A DNA stretch of 45,331 nt, taken from Desulfobacterales bacterium. Lineage in GTDB: Bacteria; Desulfobacterota; Desulfobacteria; Desulfobacterales; JAHDSC01. Shown here piece by piece: positions 6,542 through 14,815 of the stretch (its first letter is position 1; each line of letters begins with the position of its first letter). The stretch is from positions 1-45,331 of the forward strand of contig JAHDSC010000054.1 of assembly GCA_018432925.1 (NCBI GenBank), written 5' to 3'. The translations under genes and the position numbers were made by a program. The notes under the pieces are model-generated. The model had not been told where the DNA came from and searched no databases. It worked only from the letters and a program-made list of their open reading frames with translations.

Positions 6542-7702
6542 ATGCGGCAAATCATCCCGATAAAAAAGGGCATAAAACGTCTTTGTCTTTTTCTGGCAGC
6601 GTCCCTGCTGTTTTCCTCACCCGCGCTTTCCAAAGATACGTTCAAGATTGGAGGCGTTTTTTCAGTAACCGGTCGGGCGTCATTTCTGGGGGATCCCGAA
6701 AAAAAGAGCATGGAGATGCTGGTCAACCAAATCAATGCGAAGGGCGGAATCGATGGGCGTCTCCTTGAGGCGGTTATCTATGACACCGAGGGAGATCCGC
6801 AGAAGACGGTAAATGCCGTCAGCAAGCTGATTAACAAGGACCAGGTGATCGCAATTATCGGCCCCAGCCTGACACCGACCACACTTGCGGTAGTTCCTTT
6901 CGCCGAGCGATCAAAAACTCTTCTGATCAGTTGCGCCGCGGGAATCCTGATCACCGAGCCGGTAAAACCATGGGTCTTCAAAACCGCTCAGAGCGATGCA
7001 CTGGCGGTCGCTTCGATATATCAGCATATGAAAGCCCAAGGCATCAAAAAGGCGGCCATCTTATCGGTTTCCGACGCCTTTGGTGAAAGTGGGAAACAGC
7101 AGCTGGAAAAGCAGGCCGACGCATATGGAATCACCGTAATCCGGTCGGAAACTTTCGGAGCGGGGGATACGGACATGACTCCGCAGTTGACCAAAATACG
7201 GAAAGAAAATCCGGAGGCAATTATCTGCTGGGGAACAAATCCCGGGCCTGCGGTGGTTGCTAAAAATGTGAAGCAACTGGGATTGCAAATTCCCCTTTAT
7301 CAGAGCCATGGGGTCGCTTCGCCCAAATTTATCGAGCTGGCCAGCGACGCGGCGGAAGGAATTTATCTGCCGACCGGAAAAATCCTGGTGGCGGACTTGC
7401 TGCCGGATAACGATCCGCAGAAACCGGTTCTGCAGAATTATATCAAAGAGTTTGAAAGCCGGTACAACATGCCGGTTTCCGGCTTCGGAGGTTATGCGTA
7501 CGATGCGGTCCGCATGCTTGCAGAAGCGTTGAAAGGTTCCAACGGCGACAAAGAAAAAGTACGTGCGGCGCTCGAAGAGATGAAGGGTTTTGTCGGTGTA
7601 AGCGGTGTCTTCAGCTTTTCGAAAACGGAACACAACGGTCTGAGCCCGGATGCTTTTGTCATGGTTCAAATCCGAAACAACACCTGGGAACTGATCCGAT
7701 AA
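6542..7702 (+). CDS. livK: Branched-chain amino acid-type ABC transporter, periplasmic binding protein
   Basis: This 386-aa periplasmic binding protein of the type I (Leu/Ile/Val-binding) fold starts at the ATG at 6542 behind GGAAGGAAAA. The signal peptide covers about residues 1-30 (LCLFLAASLLFSSPALS). The mature start FKIGGVFSVTGRASFLGDP, the segment VIAIIGPSLTPTTLAV and the C-terminal GYAYDAVRMLAEAL are typical of the family. It captures the ligand and hands it to the LivH/LivM channel. Ligands in this family range from leucine to aromatic acids, amides and urea, and the pocket residues do not allow a choice here. It is the first gene of a five-gene operon; 46 bp separate it from the first permease. 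A candidate RNA leader with tandem terminators lies upstream, so expression may depend on antitermination or on a promoter between 6265 and 6520. Confidence 0.92.
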   Translation: MRQIIPIKKGIKRLCLFLAASLLFSSPALSKDTFKIGGVFSVTGRASFLGDPEKKSMEMLVNQINAKGGIDGRLLEAVIYDTEGDPQKTVNAVSKLINKDQVIAIIGPSLTPTTLAVVPFAERSKTLLISCAAGILITEPVKPWVFKTAQSDALAVASIYQHMKAQGIKKAAILSVSDAFGESGKQQLEKQADAYGITVIRSETFGAGDTDMTPQLTKIRKENPEAIICWGTNPGPAVVAKNVKQLGLQIPLYQSHGVASPKFIELASDAAEGIYLPTGKILVADLLPDNDPQKPVLQNYIKEFESRYNMPVSGFGGYAYDAVRMLAEALKGSNGDKEKVRAALEEMKGFVGVSGVFSFSKTEHNGLSPDAFVMVQIRNNTWELIR

Positions 7703-7748
7703 GCAGGAGCATCTTTCCGATAAATGTCATAGAGGCTTTCAGCACATC

Positions 7749-8624
7749 ATGCAGGAAATTCTTCAGTATCTTTTTTCAGGAATCACAAACGGAGCCATTT
7801 ACGCGGTGATCGCCGTTGGCTTTTCCATGCTTTACAATTCCACGGAGCTGATCAATTTCGCTCATGGTGAATTTGTCATGCTGGGAGGGCTGGGAATCGT
7901 CACCTTATGGGGCGGCTCTCTCCTCCCTTTACCCGCGGCCTTCGTTCTGACGGTGATCGGAGTTGCATTTGTAGGATTCCTTCTCGAGCGGGTGGCCCTC
8001 CGGAAGGTTTCCAGATCCCAGCCGATCGTTCTGGTGATCATCACGATAGGGGCTTCTATTTTTTTGCGTGGAATCGGGATGCTGATTTGGGGAAAAGATG
8101 CGCATGCCATTCCTTCTTTCACCAAACTTTCGCCGATGGATGTGTTCGGGGCCAAATTGATGCCCCAGAGCATATTGATTCTCGCGATCGTCCTGCTTGT
8201 AGTGGTCGGCCTCCATCTTTTTTATCGAAAAACCCTTACCGGCAAGGCAATGCAGGCTTGCGCCATCAACGAAAAAGCGGCCTGGTTGTCCGGTATCCCA
8301 TCCGACCAAATGGTCCTGCTCGCTTTTTTCCTGAGTGCGGGTATCGGAGCCATCGCGGGCATCATCATCGCACCCATCACCATGTGCGGTTACGACATGG
8401 GGATTTTGCTCGGCTTGAAAGGATTCTGTGCGGCGATGCTCGGAGGACTGGGCAGTTTATGGGGATCTCTGGTCGGTGGATTACTGCTCGGAATATCCGA
8501 ATCATTAGGTGTGGGATACGTTTCATCCAGCCTGAAGGACGCCATCGCCTTTCTGGTTCTTCTGCTCATTCTTTATATCCGCCCAACCGGTATCCTGGGG
8601 ATAAAGGAGGCAAAACGGTTTTAA
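7749..8624 (+). CDS. livH: ABC transporter permease LivH
   Basis: This 291-aa inner-membrane permease begins MQEILQYLFSGITNGAIYAV and has about eight hydrophobic segments. The FAHGEFVMLGG motif after the second segment and the late GLKGFCAAMLGGLGSLWGSLVGGLLLG segment (the cytoplasmic loop that docks on the ATPase) are diagnostic of LivH. With LivM it forms the translocation channel. It follows the binding protein by 46 bp and precedes livM by 19 bp, so all are co-transcribed. Length and motifs are complete. Confidence 0.93.
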   Translation: MQEILQYLFSGITNGAIYAVIAVGFSMLYNSTELINFAHGEFVMLGGLGIVTLWGGSLLPLPAAFVLTVIGVAFVGFLLERVALRKVSRSQPIVLVIITIGASIFLRGIGMLIWGKDAHAIPSFTKLSPMDVFGAKLMPQSILILAIVLLVVVGLHLFYRKTLTGKAMQACAINEKAAWLSGIPSDQMVLLAFFLSAGIGAIAGIIIAPITMCGYDMGILLGLKGFCAAMLGGLGSLWGSLVGGLLLGISESLGVGYVSSSLKDAIAFLVLLLILYIRPTGILGIKEAKRF

Positions 8625-8643
8625 TGAAAGCCTTAATCAGACA

Positions 8644-9600
8644 ATGAAACCGGAATGTTTTAAAAACAGACTCTATTACGGAATTTTTCTTCCGGTCATC
8701 GCCGTTTCTGGGTTTGTGATCGACAGCCCGTATTATCTTCAGGTACTGACCTTTATCGGAATCAACACCCTCCTTACGATCGGATTGAACATGCTGATGG
8801 GGTATGCAGGTCAGATATCCCTCGGCCATGCCGCGTTCTACGGCATCGGTGCTTATACAACCACGATTCTCACCGTTCATTTTGATTTTTCTCCATGGGC
8901 AGCCCTTCCCTGCACCTTGGTGGTGACAGGTATGGTGGCCTTTCTGGTCGGGCTCCCGATGTTAAAACTGACCGGTTATTACCTGGGCATGGGAACCCTT
9001 GGATTCGGCATGATCGTTTATGTTCTCTTCCGGGAGTGGAGTCATGTTACCGGCGGATCATCCGGTATGGTCGGTATACCGTCTCTTTCTTTGGGACCGG
9101 TTTCATTTTCCGACAGCCGCAATTATTTTTATCTGGTCTGGATGATCGTTCTTGTATGCATCGTGTTTTGTCAGCGCCTCATTCAATCGCGGGTTGGAAG
9201 GGCGCTTCGCTCGATCTCCGACAGCGAGAATGCGGCAAAAGCCCTGGGCGTCGATACGAAAGATCTCAAACTGAAGATCTTCATCTTAAGTGCGCTGTTC
9301 GCCGCCATGGCCGGGTTTCTATACGCCCATCTCGTCACTTTCATCAGTCCGGGCTCTTTTGATTTCATGGTTTCGATCCGAATGGTAACAATGGTGGTGA
9401 TCGGCGGCATGGCCAGCATCTGGGGGGCATTGCTGGGCGCATCGGTTCTGACGTTGCTTCCCGAGTGTCTTCACGCCTTTGCGGACTTTGAAATGGTGGT
9501 ATACGGACTGATCCTGATGCTGATCATGATTTTTATGCCCCGGGGACTGACCCGCGGCCTGATGGATATCTATGAGCGCTCCGTGTCTAAACAGATTTGA
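8644..9600 (+). CDS. livM: ABC transporter permease LivM
   Basis: This 318-aa inner-membrane protein has the LivM landmarks: NMLMGYAGQISLGHAAFYGIGAYT (about residues 50-73), a central GSSGMVGIPSLSLG segment, and the ATPase-contact loop GRALRSISDSENAAKALGVDTK (about 187-210). The last third, with GGMASIWGALLGASVLTLLPE, closes the channel. It partners LivH. Its 3' end overlaps the start of livG by 29 bp, implying translational coupling. It is normal in length. Confidence 0.93.
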   Translation: MKPECFKNRLYYGIFLPVIAVSGFVIDSPYYLQVLTFIGINTLLTIGLNMLMGYAGQISLGHAAFYGIGAYTTTILTVHFDFSPWAALPCTLVVTGMVAFLVGLPMLKLTGYYLGMGTLGFGMIVYVLFREWSHVTGGSSGMVGIPSLSLGPVSFSDSRNYFYLVWMIVLVCIVFCQRLIQSRVGRALRSISDSENAAKALGVDTKDLKLKIFILSALFAAMAGFLYAHLVTFISPGSFDFMVSIRMVTMVVIGGMASIWGALLGASVLTLLPECLHAFADFEMVVYGLILMLIMIFMPRGLTRGLMDIYERSVSKQI

Positions 9601-10387
9601 GAAGCCGCCGCTGTTGCGGGCGGATTCCATATCCAAAGCCTTCGGCGGTGTCCAGGCGTTGCTGAACGTCTCTTTTGAGGTCAGCGAGGGAACGATCCTG
9701 GGAATCATCGGTCCGAACGGCGCCGGGAAAACAACGCTTTTCAACGTGATCACCAGCGCGTATCCCCCTGATTCGGGACAGCTTTTTCTGGATCGCAAAA
9801 AAATTCAGAACAGAAAGGTACATGAACTCGTTCGCCTCGGTATTGCCAGGACCTTCCAGAATGTCGAGCTGTTTGAAAATATGACGGCGCTGGAAAATGT
9901 GATGGTCGGCCAGTATACCCAAACCCGATGCGGAATTTTTGCAGCCGCGGCCCGTCTGCCGTGGGCCGTAGCGGAAGAAAAGCAGGCGCGGGAAGAAGCC
10001 ATGGCTCTTCTTTCTTTTGTGGGAATTGCGCAATATGCGGAAAACCGAAGCGGGAATCTGCCGTTCGGATGGCAACGGCTCCTGGAAATCGCCCGTGCTT
10101 TGGCCGCAAAACCCAGGCTGCTGCTTCTGGATGAACCGGCGGCCGGGTTAAACGCCGTTGAAACACGCCGATTGGGAAACCTGATCGAAAGAATCCGGCA
10201 TCAGGGCGTCACTATTTTGTTGGTTGAACACGATATGAACCTTACCATGACGATTTGCGACCGGATTATCGTTCTGAACTACGGGAAAATACTCGCCCAT
10301 GGCACACCGGAGGAGATTCAATCGAATCCGGCCGTAATGGCCGCATACCTGGGAACATCCGAGGTAAGCCCCTTAATTTATGATTAG
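9572..10387 (+). CDS. livG: ABC transporter ATP-binding protein LivG
   Basis: This 271-aa cytoplasmic ATPase has Walker A GPNGAGKT (residues 47-54), a Q-loop near GIARTFQNVELFENMT, Walker B LLLLDEPAAGLN, and the H-loop in LVEHDMNLTM. The signature motif is unusual: where LivG proteins normally have LSYGQQR, this one has LPFGWQRLLEIARAL, so the central Y-G-Q is F-G-W. It probably still works because the surrounding ATPase motifs are intact. The gene starts inside livM (29-bp overlap) and overlaps the upstream alternative start of livF. It energises import together with LivF. Confidence 0.93.
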   Translation: MSAPCLNRFEKPPLLRADSISKAFGGVQALLNVSFEVSEGTILGIIGPNGAGKTTLFNVITSAYPPDSGQLFLDRKKIQNRKVHELVRLGIARTFQNVELFENMTALENVMVGQYTQTRCGIFAAAARLPWAVAEEKQAREEAMALLSFVGIAQYAENRSGNLPFGWQRLLEIARALAAKPRLLLLDEPAAGLNAVETRRLGNLIERIRHQGVTILLVEHDMNLTMTICDRIIVLNYGKILAHGTPEEIQSNPAVMAAYLGTSEVSPLIYD

Positions 10388-10397
10388 AAGGCAATGT

Positions 10398-11165
10398 ATG
10401 CTGAATATCCAAAATTTAAAGTGTTATCATGGTCGAATCCAGGCAATTAAGGGAGTCGATCTGTTTATTGGAAAAGGTGAACTGGTTACGCTGGTCGGCG
10501 CCAATGGCTCCGGGAAAAGCACGTTGGTCCAGGCGGTCTGTGGATTACTCAATGAATGGAAAGGGGAAATCCGCTTCGAGAATGAACTGCTTGCCGGTCT
10601 GAAGCCTTCCTCAATCGTCAAACGCGGGATCAGCATGGTGCCGGAAGGGAGAATGATTTTTTCCACCTTGAGCGTTTTGGACAACCTGAAACTCGGCGCT
10701 TACACCCGGTACCGGAAAAAAAGAATGGCCGAAGCTGTCGAAAATGATCTTCAGATGGTTTTGGACCTATTCCCCGTACTTAAGGATCGGGCATCTCAAC
10801 CCGCGGGCACCCTTTCCGGCGGCGAGCAGCAAATGCTTGCCATTGGTCGGGCTCTGATGGCGCGTCCCAAACTGCTTGTGCTGGATGAACCATCCGTGGG
10901 ACTGGCACCGCTACTGGTTCGAAAGATATTATCCACCCTTGAACAGCTCCGAAATCAAGGACTGACAATTCTTCTGATCGAACAGAACGCTCACGCCGCC
11001 CTTGAAATCGCCGATCGCGGATATGTAATCGAAACCGGCCGTGTGGTTCTGGAAGGTGCCGCATCCGATCTGCTCAACGACGAGGAGTTGAAGAAAGTCT
11101 ATCTGGGTAAGGATTACTGCGAGTCATACCCGAAGAATTTCATCCCGCTCCGATGCTGCAATTAA
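10398..11165 (+). CDS. livF: ABC transporter ATP-binding protein LivF
   Basis: This is the second ATPase of the importer, about 255 aa from the ATG at 10398. That ATG is preferred because AGAAGG lies 6 bp upstream; another in-frame ATG at 10380 overlaps the livG stop. Motifs: Walker A GANGSGKS, signature TLSGGEQQMLAIGRAL, Walker B LLVLDEPSVGL, and LLIEQNAHAAL with its switch region. The typical LivF ending YLG is followed by about 17 extra residues rich in Cys and Pro. The TAA stop lies within the TTAA target duplication of the MITE that begins at 11166. Because the duplication preserves TTAA, the insertion did not alter the reading frame. Confidence 0.93.
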   Translation: MLNIQNLKCYHGRIQAIKGVDLFIGKGELVTLVGANGSGKSTLVQAVCGLLNEWKGEIRFENELLAGLKPSSIVKRGISMVPEGRMIFSTLSVLDNLKLGAYTRYRKKRMAEAVENDLQMVLDLFPVLKDRASQPAGTLSGGEQQMLAIGRALMARPKLLVLDEPSVGLAPLLVRKILSTLEQLRNQGLTILLIEQNAHAALEIADRGYVIETGRVVLEGAASDLLNDEELKKVYLGKDYCESYPKNFIPLRCCN

Positions 11166-11308
11166 CAGGGTGTTGAAAAACAAGAATCAGGCCGTCAGGC
11201 AAGGCGCGCGGCGATGCGACAAGCGCAGCATATTCAAGCATAGTGAGGCAGTGGAGAGAGCCGTGCAACGGTGAATGGCGGCCTCAGGCGCACTTTTTCA
11301 ATACCCTG
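11166..11308. repeat. MITE family A, copy 2, abutting the livF stop codon
   Basis: This 143-bp copy starts CAGGGTGTTGAAAAA and ends TTTTTCAATACCCTG (one mismatch), flanked on both sides by TTAA. The left TTAA contains the livF stop codon. The interior is closely similar to the copies at 4404 (inverted) and 29370. Confidence 0.9.
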
Positions 11309-11601
11309 TTAAAGCGTTTCCAGACCATCCGCAAACGACTCCATCGCCGCTGGGTTTGTAAAACCGGTTTTATGTGTTTCTCAAGCAGTTGAGAGAAACC
11401 ATCCAACCCTGACGGATCCGAGGTCAACCGTTGTCGGGGCAAACGGTTTACCCGGGCAATTCATCCATCGCGTCCTGGTCGATCGCTTTCGCTCAATTTA
11501 TCGGATCATATCCGAAACAATCATTTTTACAGCCCGAGGCGAAAAAAATCCTTCAGCGGTTATTCTCTGATGATTGCTTTGGTTTCATGTCGTAACGTTT
11601 C
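11309..11601. other. Intergenic region, nothing recognised
   Basis: About 290 bp between the MITE after livF and the terminator of the convergent RPSAP-repeat gene. I found no open frame, RNA gene or repeat in it. Confidence 0.5.
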
Positions 11602-11645
11602 AAAAAATAAAAACAGCCGATTCGGTTATTGAACCGATCCGGCTG
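11602..11645 (-). terminator. Intrinsic terminator of the three-gene exported-protein cluster
   Basis: On the minus strand CAGCCGGATCGGTT (11645-11632) pairs with AACCGAATCGGCTG (11627-11614) and is followed by TTTTTATTTTTT. The stop codon of the RPSAP-repeat gene (11626-11628) lies at the loop. Confidence 0.9.
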
Positions 11646-12051
11646 GAGGGAATGTCTGGTTCGGAGCAGAAGGTCTCACGCGCTGATCCGGAGCGGACGG
11701 TCTCATGGTCTGAGCTGGGGCCTTCGGCCTCATAGACTGAGCCGGCGCTGATGGTCTCAGTGACTGAACCGGGGCTGACGGCCGTGTCTGCTGGATTGAG
11801 GATGCGGGTTTATCTCCTCCGGGGCCTTCCCCATCGTTGATTTTCAGCATCTCGTTATTTTTCTGCCCCTCCCGAAACGCTCCATGCTTCCGTACCTGAT
11901 TCGTTATCGGGTTTACGCGTGTCTGAACCGCCTCTTCTTCCTCCTCCGCCTCACAGTATGCCGAGCCGCAAAACAAAAAAACCCCGGCAAAAAGGAACAA
12001 ACCACAAAGCATCAAGGCCATTAAGCGTTTGAAACGTCTCTGTTTTCTCAT
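11626..12051 (-). CDS. Small exported protein with five RPSAP-type repeats, function unknown
   Basis: I do not recognise a family. The likely start is the ATG at 12051, 141 codons, because GGAGGGG lies just upstream; an in-frame ATG at 12093 has no such site. Residues 1-35 are a basic stretch plus a hydrophobic signal segment (LMALMLCGLFLFAGVFLF, then a cleavage near SAYC). An acidic run AEEEEEA follows, then a linker, then a low-complexity proline-rich tail. The tail has five units of about nine residues: TRPSAPVQ, SLRPSAPAQ, SMRPKAPAQ, TMRPSAPDQ, RVRPSAPNQ. Such proline/arginine-rich tails often span or bind the cell wall; that is inference. It is the last gene of a cluster with two other exported proteins. 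Confidence 0.65.
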   Translation of the reverse strand: MRKQRRFKRLMALMLCGLFLFAGVFLFCGSAYCEAEEEEEAVQTRVNPITNQVRKHGAFREGQKNNEMLKINDGEGPGGDKPASSIQQTRPSAPVQSLRPSAPAQSMRPKAPAQTMRPSAPDQRVRPSAPNQTFPPAGSVQ

Positions 12052-12105
12052 ATCTCCCCTCCTCTTCCGGTATCCGGTTGTTATGTGCTTCATTACGTGC
12101 TTTCT

Positions 12106-13644
12106 TTACGGTTCAAAGATGTTCTTCAAACTCGGGTGCGAGACAATGATACGCGCTTTGCCGTGCATGTTTTTCCGTTCGAAAAAATTCACCGCTTCTC
12201 TTAAAGCCGAGGCATCGATCTCACAATCGATTGACACGTATCTTTCGTCTTTCAGGCAGGAAACGCCCTGTTCAAACCAGTTACCCGCCGATCCTTCTTC
12301 TCCCAGTTTCATAGTCGCCTTCCCCATGAGAAAGACCGCCGGGAACGATCCGTTTCTCTGCCGGTATATATCATAGTAATGAAGAGCCTCCCGGTACCGG
12401 CCGGCTCCCATGAGGGCATCGGCCAGGTTTTTCTGGCGAAAGTTCATGGGCGGATAGGCTTCGTAGGCAGCGCGGAAAAATTCAAGCGCCTCGTCAAGAT
12501 CCCCCCGGTCGATCAGGCATTGGCCCAGATCCGCCAGAGCGAAGGCGTACCGTTTGTCGTGGCGGTATGCCGTGCGGGCCAGATCAAAGGCACCCTCTCG
12601 GTCACCGGATGCCATCAGGGCAAAGGCCTGGTAGGTCATGAGGCATGGATCTTTCGGGTAGCGCTGCCGGAAACGCCGGGTAAAATCGATCGCCGCCGCG
12701 GTACGGTCGTTCCGGTAGTAAAGATCCGCCAGTCCGTGGACGAGCCAAAGTTCGCGAAATGGCTCCGATACGAACTTCGGTTTCTCGAGAATTTCAACGC
12801 AGTAGTCGGCGATCCATCGTCGTGCAACATTGAGAAATCCGCCATTGACCGAACAGGAGACAACCGCATCCCGGATGCGGTAATTTTGCTCCGCCACCCG
12901 GGTGAAAAAAACGCTCAATGCGCTGAGGATATCGCGGTCATACCAGTCGGCAAACGGCGGAAAAAAATCCGCGTCGATGCTCAAGATGACCGGCTCCTCG
13001 ATCCTCGGCAGATGCTCGATGCCGCATATGCTCAGGGGAAAACCGTCGTAGATTCCCTGGTAGCAGCCCTCATGCATGACAAAGGAATCGATGCTTTTCC
13101 GCGGAAAACCGTAGGCGGCCAGAAAGCCTTCCAGCCGATCCGTTGCGTCGATGTCACGGAAATAGGAAAACGGGATCACCCAGTAGACCCTGCGGATTAT
13201 GCCCAGCTTGCAGGCGGCATGGATAAACGACCCGGGGTGATAGAGGCCGTTTTCTCCGCCGGAATCGGCCGTCTCGAAAGACTTCCAGTCTTTCTTCCGT
13301 GCGATGCTTCGCAGTATCTCGATCTTCTCCGGCGAAACCCGGCGCATATCGTCATGAGCGTCAAAATTGATCAGCACCGCATTGCAGATACCTTGGCGGG
13401 CCCATCGCGGCAAGGCCTGGCTGTGGTCTTCCAGAAGGCCGACCCCATTGATCCGGTCCTTGCCCGGAATCTGCCGTTCTCCGGCATATACCGAAACATT
13501 CGCCACAATCAGCAGGCAGCAGAACAGCCCGATTACAAACCCGCGCGAACCGGACCGGAACCGGATAATCCTGCAAGATAACGCTCCATGGCGTATCATC
13601 GAACCCTGATCGAGTCTGCCTGGAATACCGGAACGTTTTCGCAC
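12106..13644 (-). CDS. Exported UPF0489 (arginase/deacetylase-like) protein with C-terminal TPR repeats
   Basis: This 512-aa protein has an N-terminal hydrophobic segment at about residues 35-54 (GFVIGLFCCLLIVANV), so it is exported or membrane-anchored. The first half carries the UPF0489 motifs: EDHSQAL (72-78), NFDAHDD (93-99) and ILSIDADFF (220-228). The paired Asp/His clusters resemble the metal-binding DAHxD and DxDxF motifs of the arginase/histone-deacetylase fold. The second half (about 300-490) consists of helical TPR-like units with ALADLGQCLIDRGDLDEALE and NLADALMGAGRYREALHYYD. The enzymatic activity of UPF0489 proteins is unknown. I used the GTG at 13644, 8 bp after the preceding stop; an ATG at 13599 is an alternative. 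It is in an operon with the CARDB-like gene upstream. Confidence 0.8.
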   Translation of the reverse strand: MRKRSGIPGRLDQGSMIRHGALSCRIIRFRSGSRGFVIGLFCCLLIVANVSVYAGERQIPGKDRINGVGLLEDHSQALPRWARQGICNAVLINFDAHDDMRRVSPEKIEILRSIARKKDWKSFETADSGGENGLYHPGSFIHAACKLGIIRRVYWVIPFSYFRDIDATDRLEGFLAAYGFPRKSIDSFVMHEGCYQGIYDGFPLSICGIEHLPRIEEPVILSIDADFFPPFADWYDRDILSALSVFFTRVAEQNYRIRDAVVSCSVNGGFLNVARRWIADYCVEILEKPKFVSEPFRELWLVHGLADLYYRNDRTAAAIDFTRRFRQRYPKDPCLMTYQAFALMASGDREGAFDLARTAYRHDKRYAFALADLGQCLIDRGDLDEALEFFRAAYEAYPPMNFRQKNLADALMGAGRYREALHYYDIYRQRNGSFPAVFLMGKATMKLGEEGSAGNWFEQGVSCLKDERYVSIDCEIDASALREAVNFFERKNMHGKARIIVSHPSLKNIFEP

Positions 13645-13652
13645 TCTTGCGC

Positions 13653-14543
13653 CTATGGCTTAAATGTCCTCGGCTTAAAACCCTCGGGCGGTCCGGCCGG
13701 TGCGCCAAGGGTGGCGACCTTGCCGTTGTTTGCCTTGTCCGCCTCTCTTATGCGGTTTCCGTAATCCACCACGGCGGTGATCTTTTCCGGGCCGGTGACT
13801 TTCAGATTGGAAACATAACGGATTGTTCCACCGGGTTTCTGAAGGTTTCGTTGCGGGTCGATCACTTTGATCGAGACGCCTCCCCACCGCTTTCCTTCGC
13901 GAAACAGCATGACCGATGCGCTCTCGGACGAAGTCCAGACCTGGCTCGGGACCTCCCCCGGACCGTTGTTTTTAATATCCACCATCACGAGGGAATCGCC
14001 GGTGAGGGCAAGATTCGTCACCGCCAGATCGCACTCGCCGTGCGCCTGTCCCTGGCCGCCCGTGGTTTGTCCGGCGTCTTCCTTGCCGGGATACTCAATC
14101 ACAAGCGTGCCACGCACGGGGATGTTCATAAAATTGTGCAGTTCGACCCGGAAACGCTCGCAATACCTTAACGATGGCGAGTCGACTGCTCCCAAAAGGA
14201 TATAGGTGCCCGGCCGGGAGAATTTTTTGTAACCGATTTTGCAACTGTCGCGATAATCTGCCTCGTCGGAATCTTTTTTATATTGTCTGATATAGGTTAC
14301 CACGTTGCCTTTATAACCGCTGGCCCCGAATTCATCGATGGTGATGGTTGCCTTGATGGGTCCCTCGCGTATGACCTGGATATCATAAAACAGGCTGTAT
14401 GGATTCTGGCCCGGGCCTTGATGTTTGGCCAGCTCAAGCTTGTGCACTTCGCGAGCGGCAAGCGCCTCGCCCGTGCAGAAGGTGGTGGTCAGCAGCACCG
14501 CCGTGAAAAGAATACCGAAACGCAATCGCCTCGATGAAATCAT
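13653..14543 (-). CDS. Exported protein with C-terminal CARDB-like domain
   Basis: This 296-aa protein is preceded by a near-perfect ribosome binding site, TAAGGAGGT, and a signal peptide (residues 1-29, ending EALAAREV). Residues about 30-155 form an all-beta N-terminal domain that I cannot name. From about 165, CDLAVTNLAL, MVDIKNNGPGEV, VSNLKVTGPEKITAVVDYGN and EADKANNGK match the pattern of a CARDB (cell-adhesion-related, Ig-like) domain, with its closing E-D--NN motif. Such domains mediate surface or extracellular protein interaction. It is the first gene of the three-gene minus-strand cluster (8 bp to the next gene), which suggests a common extracytoplasmic job. Confidence 0.75.
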   Translation of the reverse strand: MISSRRLRFGILFTAVLLTTTFCTGEALAAREVHKLELAKHQGPGQNPYSLFYDIQVIREGPIKATITIDEFGASGYKGNVVTYIRQYKKDSDEADYRDSCKIGYKKFSRPGTYILLGAVDSPSLRYCERFRVELHNFMNIPVRGTLVIEYPGKEDAGQTTGGQGQAHGECDLAVTNLALTGDSLVMVDIKNNGPGEVPSQVWTSSESASVMLFREGKRWGGVSIKVIDPQRNLQKPGGTIRYVSNLKVTGPEKITAVVDYGNRIREADKANNGKVATLGAPAGPPEGFKPRTFKP

Positions 14544-14640
14544 GATTTACCTCCTTAAGAATTTGAATTTAAAGGATTTTGAGTCCTGTATCATAAAATT
14601 GCATCGATCAACAAGGAAAAATCTTTCGAGGTAGAAAACA

Positions 14641-14672
14641 AAAAAGGGCTACGGCCGATGAGCCGTAAGCCC
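14641..14672 (-). terminator. Terminator of the tRNA-Glu gene
   Basis: On the minus strand GGGCTTACGGC (14672-14662) pairs with GCCGTAGCCC (14655-14646; one bulge), followed by TTTTTTG. Confidence 0.9.
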
Positions 14673-14684
14673 TTGATTTTATTC

Positions 14685-14760
14685 TGGTGGTCCCAACGGG
14701 GATCGAACCCGTGTTTCCGGCGTGAGAGGCCAGCGTCCTAGGCCGCTAGACGATGGGACC
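14685..14760 (-). tRNA. tRNA-Glu (anticodon CUC)
   Basis: This 76-nt cloverleaf reads on the minus strand. The acceptor GGTCCCA pairs with TGGGACC, followed by discriminator A and an encoded CCA. The D arm contains GTCTAG..AGGAC. The anticodon arm CTGGC-CTCTCAC-GCCGG gives anticodon CTC, which reads GAG (Glu). The T arm is ACGGG-TTCGATC-CCCGT. It has its own promoter and terminator. Confidence 0.97.
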
Positions 14761-14780
14761 CTTGAGGTTCAAAGCAATTT

Positions 14781-14809
14781 TGAATATAGAAAAGGAGGTA
14801 TTTTGTCAA
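14781..14809 (-). promoter_or_regulatory. Promoter of the tRNA-Glu gene
   Basis: On the minus strand TTGACA (14809-14804), a 17-bp spacer and TATTCA (14786-14781) lie about 20 bp upstream of the tRNA 5' end. Confidence 0.75.
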
Positions 14810-14815
14810 TACGTT

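Noticed and set aside
12379-13581. 400-codon open frame on the plus strand
   Set aside because: It is the antisense of the UPF0489-TPR gene; length is explained by GC-rich third positions, and it shows no motif.
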